This document shows, piece after piece, positions 6,275 through 12,268 of a DNA stretch of 12,268 bases. The stretch spans positions 1-12,268 of the forward strand of contig CABUZU010000056.1 of NCBI GenBank assembly GCA_902496125.1, written 5' to 3'. The DNA comes from an uncultured Lachnospiraceae bacterium. GTDB taxonomy: Bacteria; Bacillota; Clostridia; Lachnospirales; Lachnospiraceae. The position numbers and the translations under genes were made by a program. The notes beneath the pieces are model-generated. The model saw only the letters and a list, made by a program, of their open reading frames with translations, was not told where the DNA came from and did no database searches. Within the stretch, counting starts at the first letter, position 1; each line of letters begins with the position of its first letter.

Positions 6275-8215
6275 ATGTGTAAAAAACCTTACTATATTAC
6301 AACAGCGATTGCATACACTTCTGGTAAACCACATATTGGTAATACCTATGAAATTGTTTTAGCAGATGCAATTGCGAGATATAAAAGAGCACAAGGATAT
6401 GATGTGCGTTTCCAGACTGGTACAGATGAACATGGTCAGAAGATTGAAGATAAGGCAAATGCTGCTGGTATTACACCAAAGGAATTTGTTGACAATGTAG
6501 CTGGAGAAATTAAACGTATCTGGGATTTAATGGATACTTCTTATGATAAATTTATTCGTACAACAGACGAATATCATGAAAAACAGGTTCAGAAGATTTT
6601 TAAGAAATTATACGACCAAGGAGATATTTACAAAGGTTATTATGAAGGAATGTACTGTAAGCCTTGCGAATCCTTCTTTACTGCTTCTCAGCTTGTAGAT
6701 GGAAAATGCCCAGATTGTGGTGCAGAAGTACAGAGTGCGAAAGAAGAAGCTTATTTCTTTAAGATGAGTAAATATACCGACCGTTTAATTAAACACATTG
6801 AAGAACATCCTGAATTTATTCAGCCAGTTTCTCGTAAGAACGAAATGATGAATAACTTCTTAAAACCAGGACTTCAAGATTTATGTGTATCTAGAACTTC
6901 TTTTAAATGGGGAATCCCAGTAGATTTTGATGACAAGCATATAGTTTATGTATGGATTGATGCACTTTCTAACTATATCACTGGACTTGGATTTGATTTA
7001 GATGGAAATAGCGATCCAATGTTTGATAAATATTGGCCAGCTGACTTACATTTAATTGGTAAGGATATTTTACGTTTCCATACAATTTATTGGCCAATTA
7101 TGTTAATGGCTCTTGATATTCCATTACCAAAACAAATCTTTGGACATCCTTGGTTATTACAGGGCGATGGCAAGATGAGTAAATCAAAAGGAAATGTTAT
7201 CTATGCAGATGACCTTGTAGATATGTTCGGTGTAGATGCCGTTCGTTACTTCGTTCTTCATGAAATGCCATTTGAAAATGATGGTGTTATTACTTGGGAA
7301 CTTTTAGTAGAACGTATGAATTCTGATTTAGCAAATACGTTAGGTAACTTAGTAAATCGTACGATTGCAATGACAAACAAATACTTTAACGGTGTTGTAA
7401 CAAAGACTGGGATAGTAGAAGATGTTGATGCTGATTTAAAGGCTACTGTTTTAGATGCCGTTAAAAAAGTAGAAGAGAAGATGGTTGATTTACATGTTGC
7501 AGATGCAATGACTGAAATCTTTAACTTATTTAAACGTTGCAACAAATACATTGATGAGACCACTCCTTGGGTACTTGCAAAGGATGAGGCAAAGAAAGAC
7601 CGTTTAGCAGAGGTGTTATATAACCTTACAGAAAGCATTTGTATTGGTGCTAGTCTATTACAGCCATTTATGCCTTCAACTGCTACTAAGATTTTAGCTC
7701 AGTTAAATACACAGTTACGTACCCTTGAAGAATTAGATGAATTTGGTAAATATCCTTCAGGTAATACGGTAACGGATAAGCCTGAAATCTTATTTGCAAG
7801 ATTAGATGTAGAAAAAGTTCTAGAAGAAGTTGCAACTAAGACTGCTCCAAAGGCACCTAAGGTAGAATATCCTAAGGTTGAGCCTAAGGAAGAAATCACA
7901 ATCGATGACTTTGATAAGATTCAGCTTCGTGTAGGTGAAGTATTAGAATGTAAGCCAGTTAAGAAATCTAAGAAGTTATTAGTTTCTCAGGTTCGTATTG
8001 GCGATGAAGTAAGACAGATTGTGTCTGGTATTTCTAAATATTATAAGCCAGAAGAGATGGTTGGTAAGAAGGTTGCAGTTGTTACAAACTTAAAGCCTTG
8101 TAAGTTGTGTGGAGTAGAATCTCAAGGTATGATTCTAGCTGCTTCTGATGATAAAGGAAATTTATGCGTAGTATCTCCTGAGAAGGATATGATTGCAGGT
8201 TCTGAGATTTGTTAA
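6275..8215 (+). CDS. metG: methionyl-tRNA synthetase
   Basis: This class I aminoacyl-tRNA synthetase charges initiator and elongator tRNA-Met in the cytoplasm. The 646-residue protein has the HIGH-type signature HIGN at 20-23 and KMSKS at 300-304. Between them lies a zinc-binding knuckle with C128, C131, C145 and C148 (CX2C-X13-CX2C). The anticodon-binding helical domain follows, and from about 545 an EMAP/Trbp-type OB-fold tRNA-binding domain that makes the enzyme a dimer in relatives. The size and the appended domain match the Firmicute enzyme. The ATG at 6275 is used on ribosome-site spacing. The tRNA-binding domain carries an unusual CXXC (C609, C612). The gene stands alone between its own promoter and terminator, although relatives often have it co-directional with tatD and ksgA. 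Confidence 0.97.
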   Translation: MCKKPYYITTAIAYTSGKPHIGNTYEIVLADAIARYKRAQGYDVRFQTGTDEHGQKIEDKANAAGITPKEFVDNVAGEIKRIWDLMDTSYDKFIRTTDEYHEKQVQKIFKKLYDQGDIYKGYYEGMYCKPCESFFTASQLVDGKCPDCGAEVQSAKEEAYFFKMSKYTDRLIKHIEEHPEFIQPVSRKNEMMNNFLKPGLQDLCVSRTSFKWGIPVDFDDKHIVYVWIDALSNYITGLGFDLDGNSDPMFDKYWPADLHLIGKDILRFHTIYWPIMLMALDIPLPKQIFGHPWLLQGDGKMSKSKGNVIYADDLVDMFGVDAVRYFVLHEMPFENDGVITWELLVERMNSDLANTLGNLVNRTIAMTNKYFNGVVTKTGIVEDVDADLKATVLDAVKKVEEKMVDLHVADAMTEIFNLFKRCNKYIDETTPWVLAKDEAKKDRLAEVLYNLTESICIGASLLQPFMPSTATKILAQLNTQLRTLEELDEFGKYPSGNTVTDKPEILFARLDVEKVLEEVATKTAPKAPKVEYPKVEPKEEITIDDFDKIQLRVGEVLECKPVKKSKKLLVSQVRIGDEVRQIVSGISKYYKPEEMVGKKVAVVTNLKPCKLCGVESQGMILAASDDKGNLCVVSPEKDMIAGSEIC

Positions 8216-8231
8216 CGATATAAGATGATTT

Positions 8232-8267
8232 AAGACTGGAAAGCTATTGTCTTTCCAGTCTTTTTTT
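8232..8267 (+). terminator. rho-independent terminator of metG
   Basis: A perfect 10-bp stem, GACTGGAAAG (8234-8243) with CTTTCCAGTC (8251-8260), encloses a seven-base loop and is followed by seven T residues. Two further A-T pairs extend the base of the stem. This cleanly separates metG from the next gene. Confidence 0.95.
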
Positions 8268-8280
8268 ATACCCTATTTCA

Positions 8281-8297
8281 TAAGATATATTATCTTA
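8281..8297. repeat. short palindrome before the DUF6128-like gene (operator candidate)
   Basis: TAAGATATATTATCTTA is a perfect 7-bp inverted repeat with a three-base centre. It lies between the metG terminator and the ribosome binding site at 8306-8311, where the promoter of the four-gene unit should be. No convincing sigma-A -35/-10 pair is visible nearby. It could be an operator or part of an alternative promoter. Confidence 0.4.
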
Positions 8298-8316
8298 GAG
8301 TAAATAGGAGGAAAAT

Positions 8317-9027
8317 ATGGAACTAGAAAGCTATAAACGTTTTTTATCTTATATTTATATGTATAATGAAGAAATGGAAAAATCAAATGTTGGATTTGCT
8401 AGAGTTGAGATGAAGGGTAACAATGCCCGAATTTACATTTCATTAAGTAAAATGCTTGAAGTTAAAAATCCATTAACCGTAGCTTTAATAAAACAAGAAC
8501 ATTCATTAACCCCAATTGGAAGAATTTACATAAAAAATAGCCGAGCAGAATTTGTCCATCAGATGCCTACTGTCAGTTTAGAGTCTATAATAGGAATATT
8601 AATTTATGATGAAGAAGATACCAAACAATATTTAATGACGTTATGGAAGGATGAAAAACTAACACTTAAAGACTTACTTGAAGATAAGGAAGAAGAAGTT
8701 CTACAGATACAAGAAGTAAAGCAGGAATGGGCATTTCCGAAGATGATTATCTATCAGGCAGATGGGAATACATTAGAAGTATTTCGAATTCGATTAATTG
8801 ATTTATTCGAATTTGACAAGGAATTGATTGAAAACCAATTTCTTCTATATGGTTACTATAGAGGAAGACATTTGATATTATTTTTAAAAGAAGGAAAGTA
8901 TTATCTAGGGGTACCAGGAGGAAGACCGTGTAAAGAAGAAGAGGCAGCAAAGTCTCATGGATTTAACCATATTTTAAAGGGAAATCATTGTTTTTATTGG
9001 TATAGGGAAATTAATTTAGGGGAATAA
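8317..9027 (+). CDS. DUF6128-like protein of unknown function
   Basis: A 236-residue soluble protein with no signal peptide or membrane segment. The N-terminal part (about 8-98) is strand-rich, with GFARVEMKGNNARIYISLSK and later GRIYIKNSRAEF. The C-terminal part (about 158-232) carries NQFLLYGYYRGRHLILF and YYLGVPGGRP. I recall this pattern from the DUF6128 family of Clostridia, where it usually reads HGYYNYRHL and LGVPGVY. The two halves are joined by an acidic linker (about 112-135). It is shorter than the relatives I recall. AGGAGG at 8306-8311 fixes the start. It is the first gene of the unit with yyaC, only 31 bases away, so a role near sporulation or the cell envelope is a guess from context. 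The family call is from memory of motifs, not from a search. Confidence 0.6.
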   Translation: MELESYKRFLSYIYMYNEEMEKSNVGFARVEMKGNNARIYISLSKMLEVKNPLTVALIKQEHSLTPIGRIYIKNSRAEFVHQMPTVSLESIIGILIYDEEDTKQYLMTLWKDEKLTLKDLLEDKEEEVLQIQEVKQEWAFPKMIIYQADGNTLEVFRIRLIDLFEFDKELIENQFLLYGYYRGRHLILFLKEGKYYLGVPGGRPCKEEEAAKSHGFNHILKGNHCFYWYREINLGE

Positions 9028-9032
9028 TAAAA

Positions 9033-9050
9033 TCACATCAAAATGTGAGG
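9033..9050 (+). promoter_or_regulatory. hairpin overlapping the yyaC ribosome binding site
   Basis: TCACAT (9033-9038) and ATGTGA (9043-9048) form a perfect 6-bp stem with a four-base CAAA loop. The right arm contains the first bases of the GAGG site (9047-9050) used by yyaC. In mRNA it would partly mask the site until ribosomes finishing the upstream gene, whose stop is at 9025-9027, disturb it. This would be a simple form of translational coupling. Confidence 0.4.
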
Positions 9051-9058
9051 TTATAAAG

Positions 9059-9661
9059 ATGTTAAAAAGTTATGTAGAGTATTATCCAACTGGAATTCGA
9101 TTTGTAGCTTGGAAATTTGCAAGACAATTAGCTAAATTGGTGAATCAAGTGCAAATAGAGACGGATAAAAAAGAAATTTTATTTTTGTGTATTGGTAGTG
9201 ACCGTTCAACTGGAGATAGCTTAGGTCCCTTAGTTGGACATTTGCTCAGTAAACGAGAGCAGGTGGATTTAAATGTCATTGGAACTCTTACGATGCCGGT
9301 TCATGCGATGAATCTTTCAAATATTTTAAAGCAGATTCGTAATGAATATGCCGATTCAATTGTAATTGCAATTGATGCTTCGCTTGGAAAGAGAGAACAT
9401 ATTTCTCAAATTACACTTTCAAAGGGACCAATTTTTCCAGGACTTGGAGTCAATAAAAAATTAGAAAGTGTGGGCGATATTGCAATTACCGGAATTGTAG
9501 GAAGTGGGAGAAGAATGGAGCCACTTCTTTTACAAAACGCAAGACTATCCCTTATTATGGAGCTTGCTGATTGTATCAGTGAAGGAATTATTGAGTACGA
9601 GCAAATGCAAAAAAGAAAGAAACCTGTTGAACACTTATTGGTGGAAGGATACCAATTCTGA
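9059..9661 (+). CDS. yyaC: YyaC-type spore protein (GPR/HybD-like fold, DUF1256)
   Basis: YyaC proteins are sporulation-associated relatives of the germination protease GPR; their substrate is not settled. The 200-residue protein shows the hallmark CIGSDRSTGDSLGPLVG at 44-60, TLTMPVHAMNL at 76-86, AIDASLG at 104-110, and the glycine-rich GPIFPGLGVNKKL and GDIAITGIVG segments. The aspartates D48, D53 and D106 correspond to the acidic cluster of this fold. There is no signal peptide, so it is cytoplasmic. The ATG at 9059 follows GAGG by eight bases. The gene indicates that the organism forms spores or descends from spore-formers. It sits second in the right-hand unit, 31 bases after the DUF6128-like gene and about 100 bases before the LysM gene. 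Confidence 0.9.
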   Translation: MLKSYVEYYPTGIRFVAWKFARQLAKLVNQVQIETDKKEILFLCIGSDRSTGDSLGPLVGHLLSKREQVDLNVIGTLTMPVHAMNLSNILKQIRNEYADSIVIAIDASLGKREHISQITLSKGPIFPGLGVNKKLESVGDIAITGIVGSGRRMEPLLLQNARLSLIMELADCISEGIIEYEQMQKRKKPVEHLLVEGYQF

Positions 9662-9693
9662 CATATTGTGCAAAAAACCTGTGATAGTATCGT

Positions 9694-9727
9694 ACTGCCA
9701 ACGAAGAAAGCATGAAGCGTTGGCAGT
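9694..9727 (+). repeat. long-stem hairpin between yyaC and the LysM gene
   Basis: ACTGCCAACG (9694-9703) pairs perfectly with CGTTGGCAGT (9718-9727) around a 14-base purine-rich loop. The stem is GC-rich for this genome. No T-run follows, so it is not a typical terminator. It could be an mRNA processing or stabilising element, or a protein site, dividing the operon into two differently expressed halves. Confidence 0.6.
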
Positions 9728-9764
9728 GTAGATTAGAACTTTGACAGTTGAACAGGAGGCAATT

Positions 9765-10742
9765 ATGAATTATTATAGATTACCTAAAAATATCCGTCAG
9801 ATTGGTGAGAATGAAGAAGGCATCAAAATCTATTTAGAAGATTATGTTAACACTTTTATACATAGATGCATAACCAGTGAGGAAAATGAGAATATAACAG
9901 GAATCCTATTAGGACAACGAGAACGAATCAATGGTATCGATTATTTGTTTATTAAAGGAGCAGTTGATACTGAAGATGATATTAAAAAAAATTTTAAAGA
10001 TTTAGAGGTATGTGGTTGCTTCTTTTTTGATAAGCTAGAACAGACTTCTCGTTTACAATTAACGAAGATGTTTGAAGAGTCTTATCCATCAGAAGGACAA
10101 GTACTATATTATATTCATGGACAAGATGAAGAGTTTTGTATAAGGGATTTACAACATGGAATTCGAAAAGTAGCAGGATATTGTGTCTACTATGAACGAA
10201 ATGAACAAATGCAAACTTATATGGAGGCACGACTAAAAAATAAAATAGAGGTTAAACCAAGAGAACCTGATATACCACAAGAACCAATAAAGAAAGAAGC
10301 AGTAAAAGGTAAAAAGAAGAAAAGAAGGGAACCCGATATGTTAGACATTGTTGTAAGAACGGTATCGTTAGTGGGAATCTTTTTGCTAGCGTTTGTAATA
10401 TTTTCAGATCAAATAAGTATAACGAAGATTGGAAAGAATAATAAGTCCGAAGTAGAAAGCGTAGAAACCTTGCCAGTAGCAGCATCTGTAACAGAAAGTG
10501 AAAGTCAAATAGAGACTGAGACTGAAAGTGAAAGCCAAACAGAAAGTGAGAGTGCAAGTAAGGCCAGTGCAGTGATAATACCAAAAGCTTATACGATAGC
10601 AAAGGGTGAGAGTATTGCTAGTATTAGCTTAAAGTTTTATGGAACGTTGGATATGGTTGACCGTATTTGTGAATTAAATGAAATTAGTAATCCCGATTAT
10701 GTAACGGTCGGTCAAAAAATTCAATTACCAAAGAGAGAATAA
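9765..10742 (+). CDS. single-pass membrane protein with C-terminal LysM domain
   Basis: A 325-residue protein in three parts. Residues 1-155 form a cytoplasmic globular domain (ILLGQRERINGIDYLFIKGA, then VCGCFFFDK, then GYCVYYERNEQMQTYM). Its strand order recalls an MPN/JAB fold, but the metal-binding His-x-His is absent, so it would be inactive. A basic stretch (176-190) precedes one transmembrane helix at about 195-213. A Ser/Glu/Thr-rich linker (243-268) then leads to a LysM domain at about 275-322 (YTIAKGESIASISLKFYG, ending GQKIQLP), which should bind peptidoglycan outside the cell. The basic flank places the N-terminus inside. The ATG at 9765 follows AGGAGG (9754-9759) by five bases. 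A TTG at 9741 would have the site inside the gene. The LysM call is firm and the N-terminal fold is a tentative inference. It probably links the wall to something cytoplasmic. Confidence 0.8.
   Translation: MNYYRLPKNIRQIGENEEGIKIYLEDYVNTFIHRCITSEENENITGILLGQRERINGIDYLFIKGAVDTEDDIKKNFKDLEVCGCFFFDKLEQTSRLQLTKMFEESYPSEGQVLYYIHGQDEEFCIRDLQHGIRKVAGYCVYYERNEQMQTYMEARLKNKIEVKPREPDIPQEPIKKEAVKGKKKKRREPDMLDIVVRTVSLVGIFLLAFVIFSDQISITKIGKNNKSEVESVETLPVAASVTESESQIETETESESQTESESASKASAVIIPKAYTIAKGESIASISLKFYGTLDMVDRICELNEISNPDYVTVGQKIQLPKRE
10494..10553 (+). repeat. tandem duplication of a 30-bp unit in the linker of the LysM protein
   Basis: Two adjacent 30-base units (10494-10523 and 10524-10553) agree at 25 of 30 positions and each begins GAAAGTGAAAG. 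They encode the Glu/Ser/Thr-rich spacer between the membrane helix and the LysM domain. The unit length is a multiple of three, so copy changes would alter only linker length. Confidence 0.75.
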
Positions 10743-10810
10743 AATTGTAGACTGGTATTTAAGGACAATATCAGTTATACTAAGAAAAGAAACTTACTAG
10801 GAGGCTTCTT

Positions 10811-12154
10811 ATGGATGATAAAAGAGTGAGAAATACAAGAAGGAAAGGTAGCCCAAACCGAAAACCACAAGGTGGTGCTACTAGAAATAGAAGAGAACCT
10901 AGTTCATCTAGAACCGATAGAGGAGCGTTATTGTCTAGAGATAATCTATCTAGTGATATGCGAAGAAATATTTTTAGAGGTCAAGTTCTAGAAGGCGGTA
11001 AAGGTTCCCAAAAAGTGGATTATCGTCATAGATTATTGAGAGATAAAAGGATTTTTATAATACCATTGATTTTATTAATTGTGTTCTTGGCATCTAGTAA
11101 AATTAATTCAATAAGAGAATATCACGCATATGATGTAAAATGGCAGACTGCTCAAAAGACGATGAACTCAAATTATGAAGTATTTGCAGATGGCATTTTA
11201 TCTTATAACAAAGATGGTAGCTCCTTACTCGATGCAAATGGAGCAGTCATTTGGCAAAAAGCTTATACAATGAATATGCCGATGCTATCAATATGCGATG
11301 GATATGCAGTAATTTATGATAAAGAAGGAACTAATTTTTATACTTATGATAAAGATGGATGTATTGGAGAAGGTAAAGCCAATCGTCCGATTTTAAAAGC
11401 CGTTATTGCTTCTCAGGGCGTTGTGGCCACCGTCCAAGAAGAAAACACTGGCGGATATAACTACATACAGTATTATAATAAAGATGGAAGTGCATTAGAT
11501 ATTGAACTTCGTACAACCATCGCTGATTCCGGTTATCCATTAGATATTGATATTTCCTCCAATGGAACGCAGCTTATTGCATCTTATGTTTATATGGATG
11601 CAGGAACGGTAAGTAATCGAATTACGTTCTATAATTTCGATGTAGGTAAAAGCGAACCACAAAGAATGGTTGGCACATTCTCAGATTATGACCAGATTTT
11701 GGTGCCACAGGTGGCATTTTTAGGAGATGAAATGGCAGTCACATTTGGAGATGGTCGAATTGACTTTTATACATTAGAAAATGCATTAAAGCCAGAACGT
11801 AAGGAAAGCTATAGCTTTGATAATAAAACGGTAAAAAGTATTTTTTATAATGATGATTATGCAGGTGTAATATTAGACACAGGTTCTACATCACATGAGC
11901 TTCGATTATATGATAATAGTGGAAAAGAGGTGTTAAAGAAGGAGATTAATTTTGAATATGAAAAAGTGAAGCTTACAGGGGAAAATATTGTGTTCTTAAA
12001 TGACACTTCCTGTCAAATCTATACGTTAACAGGAACGTTAAAGTATGAGGGCGGATTTGAATTGGATAGTGTGTTAAAGGATGTGGTGTCTGTGTCAGGA
12101 AAAGAGTATTTGGTTAGTACGAATAACTTGGCAGAGGTTGTTAGATTTAAGTAG
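10811..12154 (+). CDS. DUF5711-type single-pass membrane protein with extracytoplasmic beta-rich domain
   Basis: A 447-residue protein of unknown function that I recognise as resembling the DUF5711 family of Clostridia. Residues 1-80 are a polar, arginine-rich, probably disordered cytoplasmic tail. One transmembrane helix lies at about 81-97. Residues 98-447 form an extracytoplasmic domain of repeated short strand motifs ending in aromatic-Asp-Lys-Asp/Glu-Gly turns (YNKDGSSLL, YDKEGTNFY, YDKDGCIGEG, YNKDGSALD), as in a beta-propeller with seven or eight blades. AGGAGG at 10799-10804, six bases before the ATG, fixes the start. The gene is 68 bases after the LysM gene, and both proteins have a cytoplasmic N-terminus and an outer C-terminal domain, so they may act together at the envelope. 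A terminator follows directly. No catalytic motif is visible. The family is judged from memory of its layout. Confidence 0.7.
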   Translation: MDDKRVRNTRRKGSPNRKPQGGATRNRREPSSSRTDRGALLSRDNLSSDMRRNIFRGQVLEGGKGSQKVDYRHRLLRDKRIFIIPLILLIVFLASSKINSIREYHAYDVKWQTAQKTMNSNYEVFADGILSYNKDGSSLLDANGAVIWQKAYTMNMPMLSICDGYAVIYDKEGTNFYTYDKDGCIGEGKANRPILKAVIASQGVVATVQEENTGGYNYIQYYNKDGSALDIELRTTIADSGYPLDIDISSNGTQLIASYVYMDAGTVSNRITFYNFDVGKSEPQRMVGTFSDYDQILVPQVAFLGDEMAVTFGDGRIDFYTLENALKPERKESYSFDNKTVKSIFYNDDYAGVILDTGSTSHELRLYDNSGKEVLKKEINFEYEKVKLTGENIVFLNDTSCQIYTLTGTLKYEGGFELDSVLKDVVSVSGKEYLVSTNNLAEVVRFK

Positions 12155-12156
12155 GC

Positions 12157-12187
12157 AAAGCCTCGGGAGTGGTCCCGAGGCTTTCTT
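12157..12187 (+). terminator. rho-independent terminator of the right-hand unit
   Basis: A perfect 12-bp stem (12157-12168 with 12173-12184, core GCCTCGGGA / TCCCGAGGC) closes on a GTGG loop three bases after the stop codon. The right arm ends in TTT and is followed by CTT. The T-tract is short and interrupted, but the stem is the most GC-rich in the window. Confidence 0.8.
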
Positions 12188-12268
12188 AGTTAGAATGATA
12201 CGGTGTTGGAGGTCGCATTTATTTTTTGAGTGGTTGTGTTTTTCTTTGCATAGTGAGTGCAGGTCACA
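12188..12268. other. edge sequence without an assignable feature
   Basis: About 80 bases beyond the terminator. Two frames stay open to the edge, but neither has recognisable content. A gene converging from the right could end here on the - strand, with a stop at 12190-12192. Confidence 0.4.

Noticed and set aside
7258..7638. Open frame antisense to metG (and a second at 7699-7899)
   Set aside because: Both are shadows of the metG reading frame, low in complexity and rich in Ser/Thr, with no initiation signals.
9504..9731. Open frame overlapping the end of yyaC in another frame
   Set aside because: It overlaps conserved yyaC sequence, has no ribosome binding site and runs through the hairpin at 9694-9727.
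9741..9769. TTGACA (9741-9746), 17 bases, then TATGAA as a promoter for the LysM gene
   Set aside because: The -10 box would overlap the start codon and transcription would begin inside the gene, leaving no ribosome binding site.
10252..10602. Leucine-rich open frame antisense to the LysM gene
   Set aside because: It is the mirror of the Lys/Glu-rich linker coding sequence. The hydrophobic look is a translation artefact.
12190..12268. Partial gene on the - strand ending at 12190 and open to the edge
   Set aside because: The frame has only about 25 codons with no recognisable motif, and a + strand frame is equally open over the same stretch. A converging gene is possible but cannot be supported.

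Overview
The window looks like chromosomal DNA of a low-GC, spore-forming Firmicute, most likely a member of the Clostridia in or near the Lachnospiraceae. The evidence is AT-rich DNA, strong AGGAGG-type ribosome binding sites, consensus sigma-A promoters, a YyaC-type sporulation protein, and three proteins (8317-9027, 9765-10742, 10811-12154) of kinds I associate with Lachnospiraceae. There is no sign of phage, insertion sequence, CRISPR array, tRNA or rRNA. Eleven of the twelve genes can be assigned to a family or domain class with fair to high confidence.

Left part (1-1749): a two-gene iron-sulfur assembly operon, nifS-nifU, reads rightward. It ends at a strong hairpin terminator shared back to back with the converging leftward operon. 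Middle left (1750-5437): a leftward, tightly packed operon tatD - ksgA - LytTR/PAS regulator - signal peptidase I has its own sigma-A promoter. That promoter is overlapped by a perfect 12-bp inverted repeat that looks like an operator. Upstream of it, also leftward, is an ECF-like sigma factor gene (5454-5981) with no recognisable anti-sigma gene beside it and a roughly 200-nt AT-rich leader.

Centre (6183-8267): metG reads rightward from a consensus promoter physically interleaved with the divergent promoter of the sigma gene, and ends at a textbook terminator. In many Firmicutes metG, tatD, rnmV and ksgA form one co-directional cluster. Here metG is inverted relative to tatD-ksgA, the sigma gene lies between them, and rnmV is absent.

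Right part (8281-12184): four rightward genes probably form one unit: a DUF6128-like protein, yyaC, a membrane protein with a LysM domain and possibly an inactive MPN-like domain, and a DUF5711-type membrane protein. They end at a GC-rich terminator. Two conspicuous hairpins sit between genes of this unit, one over the yyaC ribosome binding site and one before the LysM gene. This module and the LytTR-PAS-PAS regulator are the least understood parts of the window. The rest is recognisable housekeeping: Fe-S assembly, rRNA methylation, DNA/RNA 3' end processing, protein secretion and tRNA charging.
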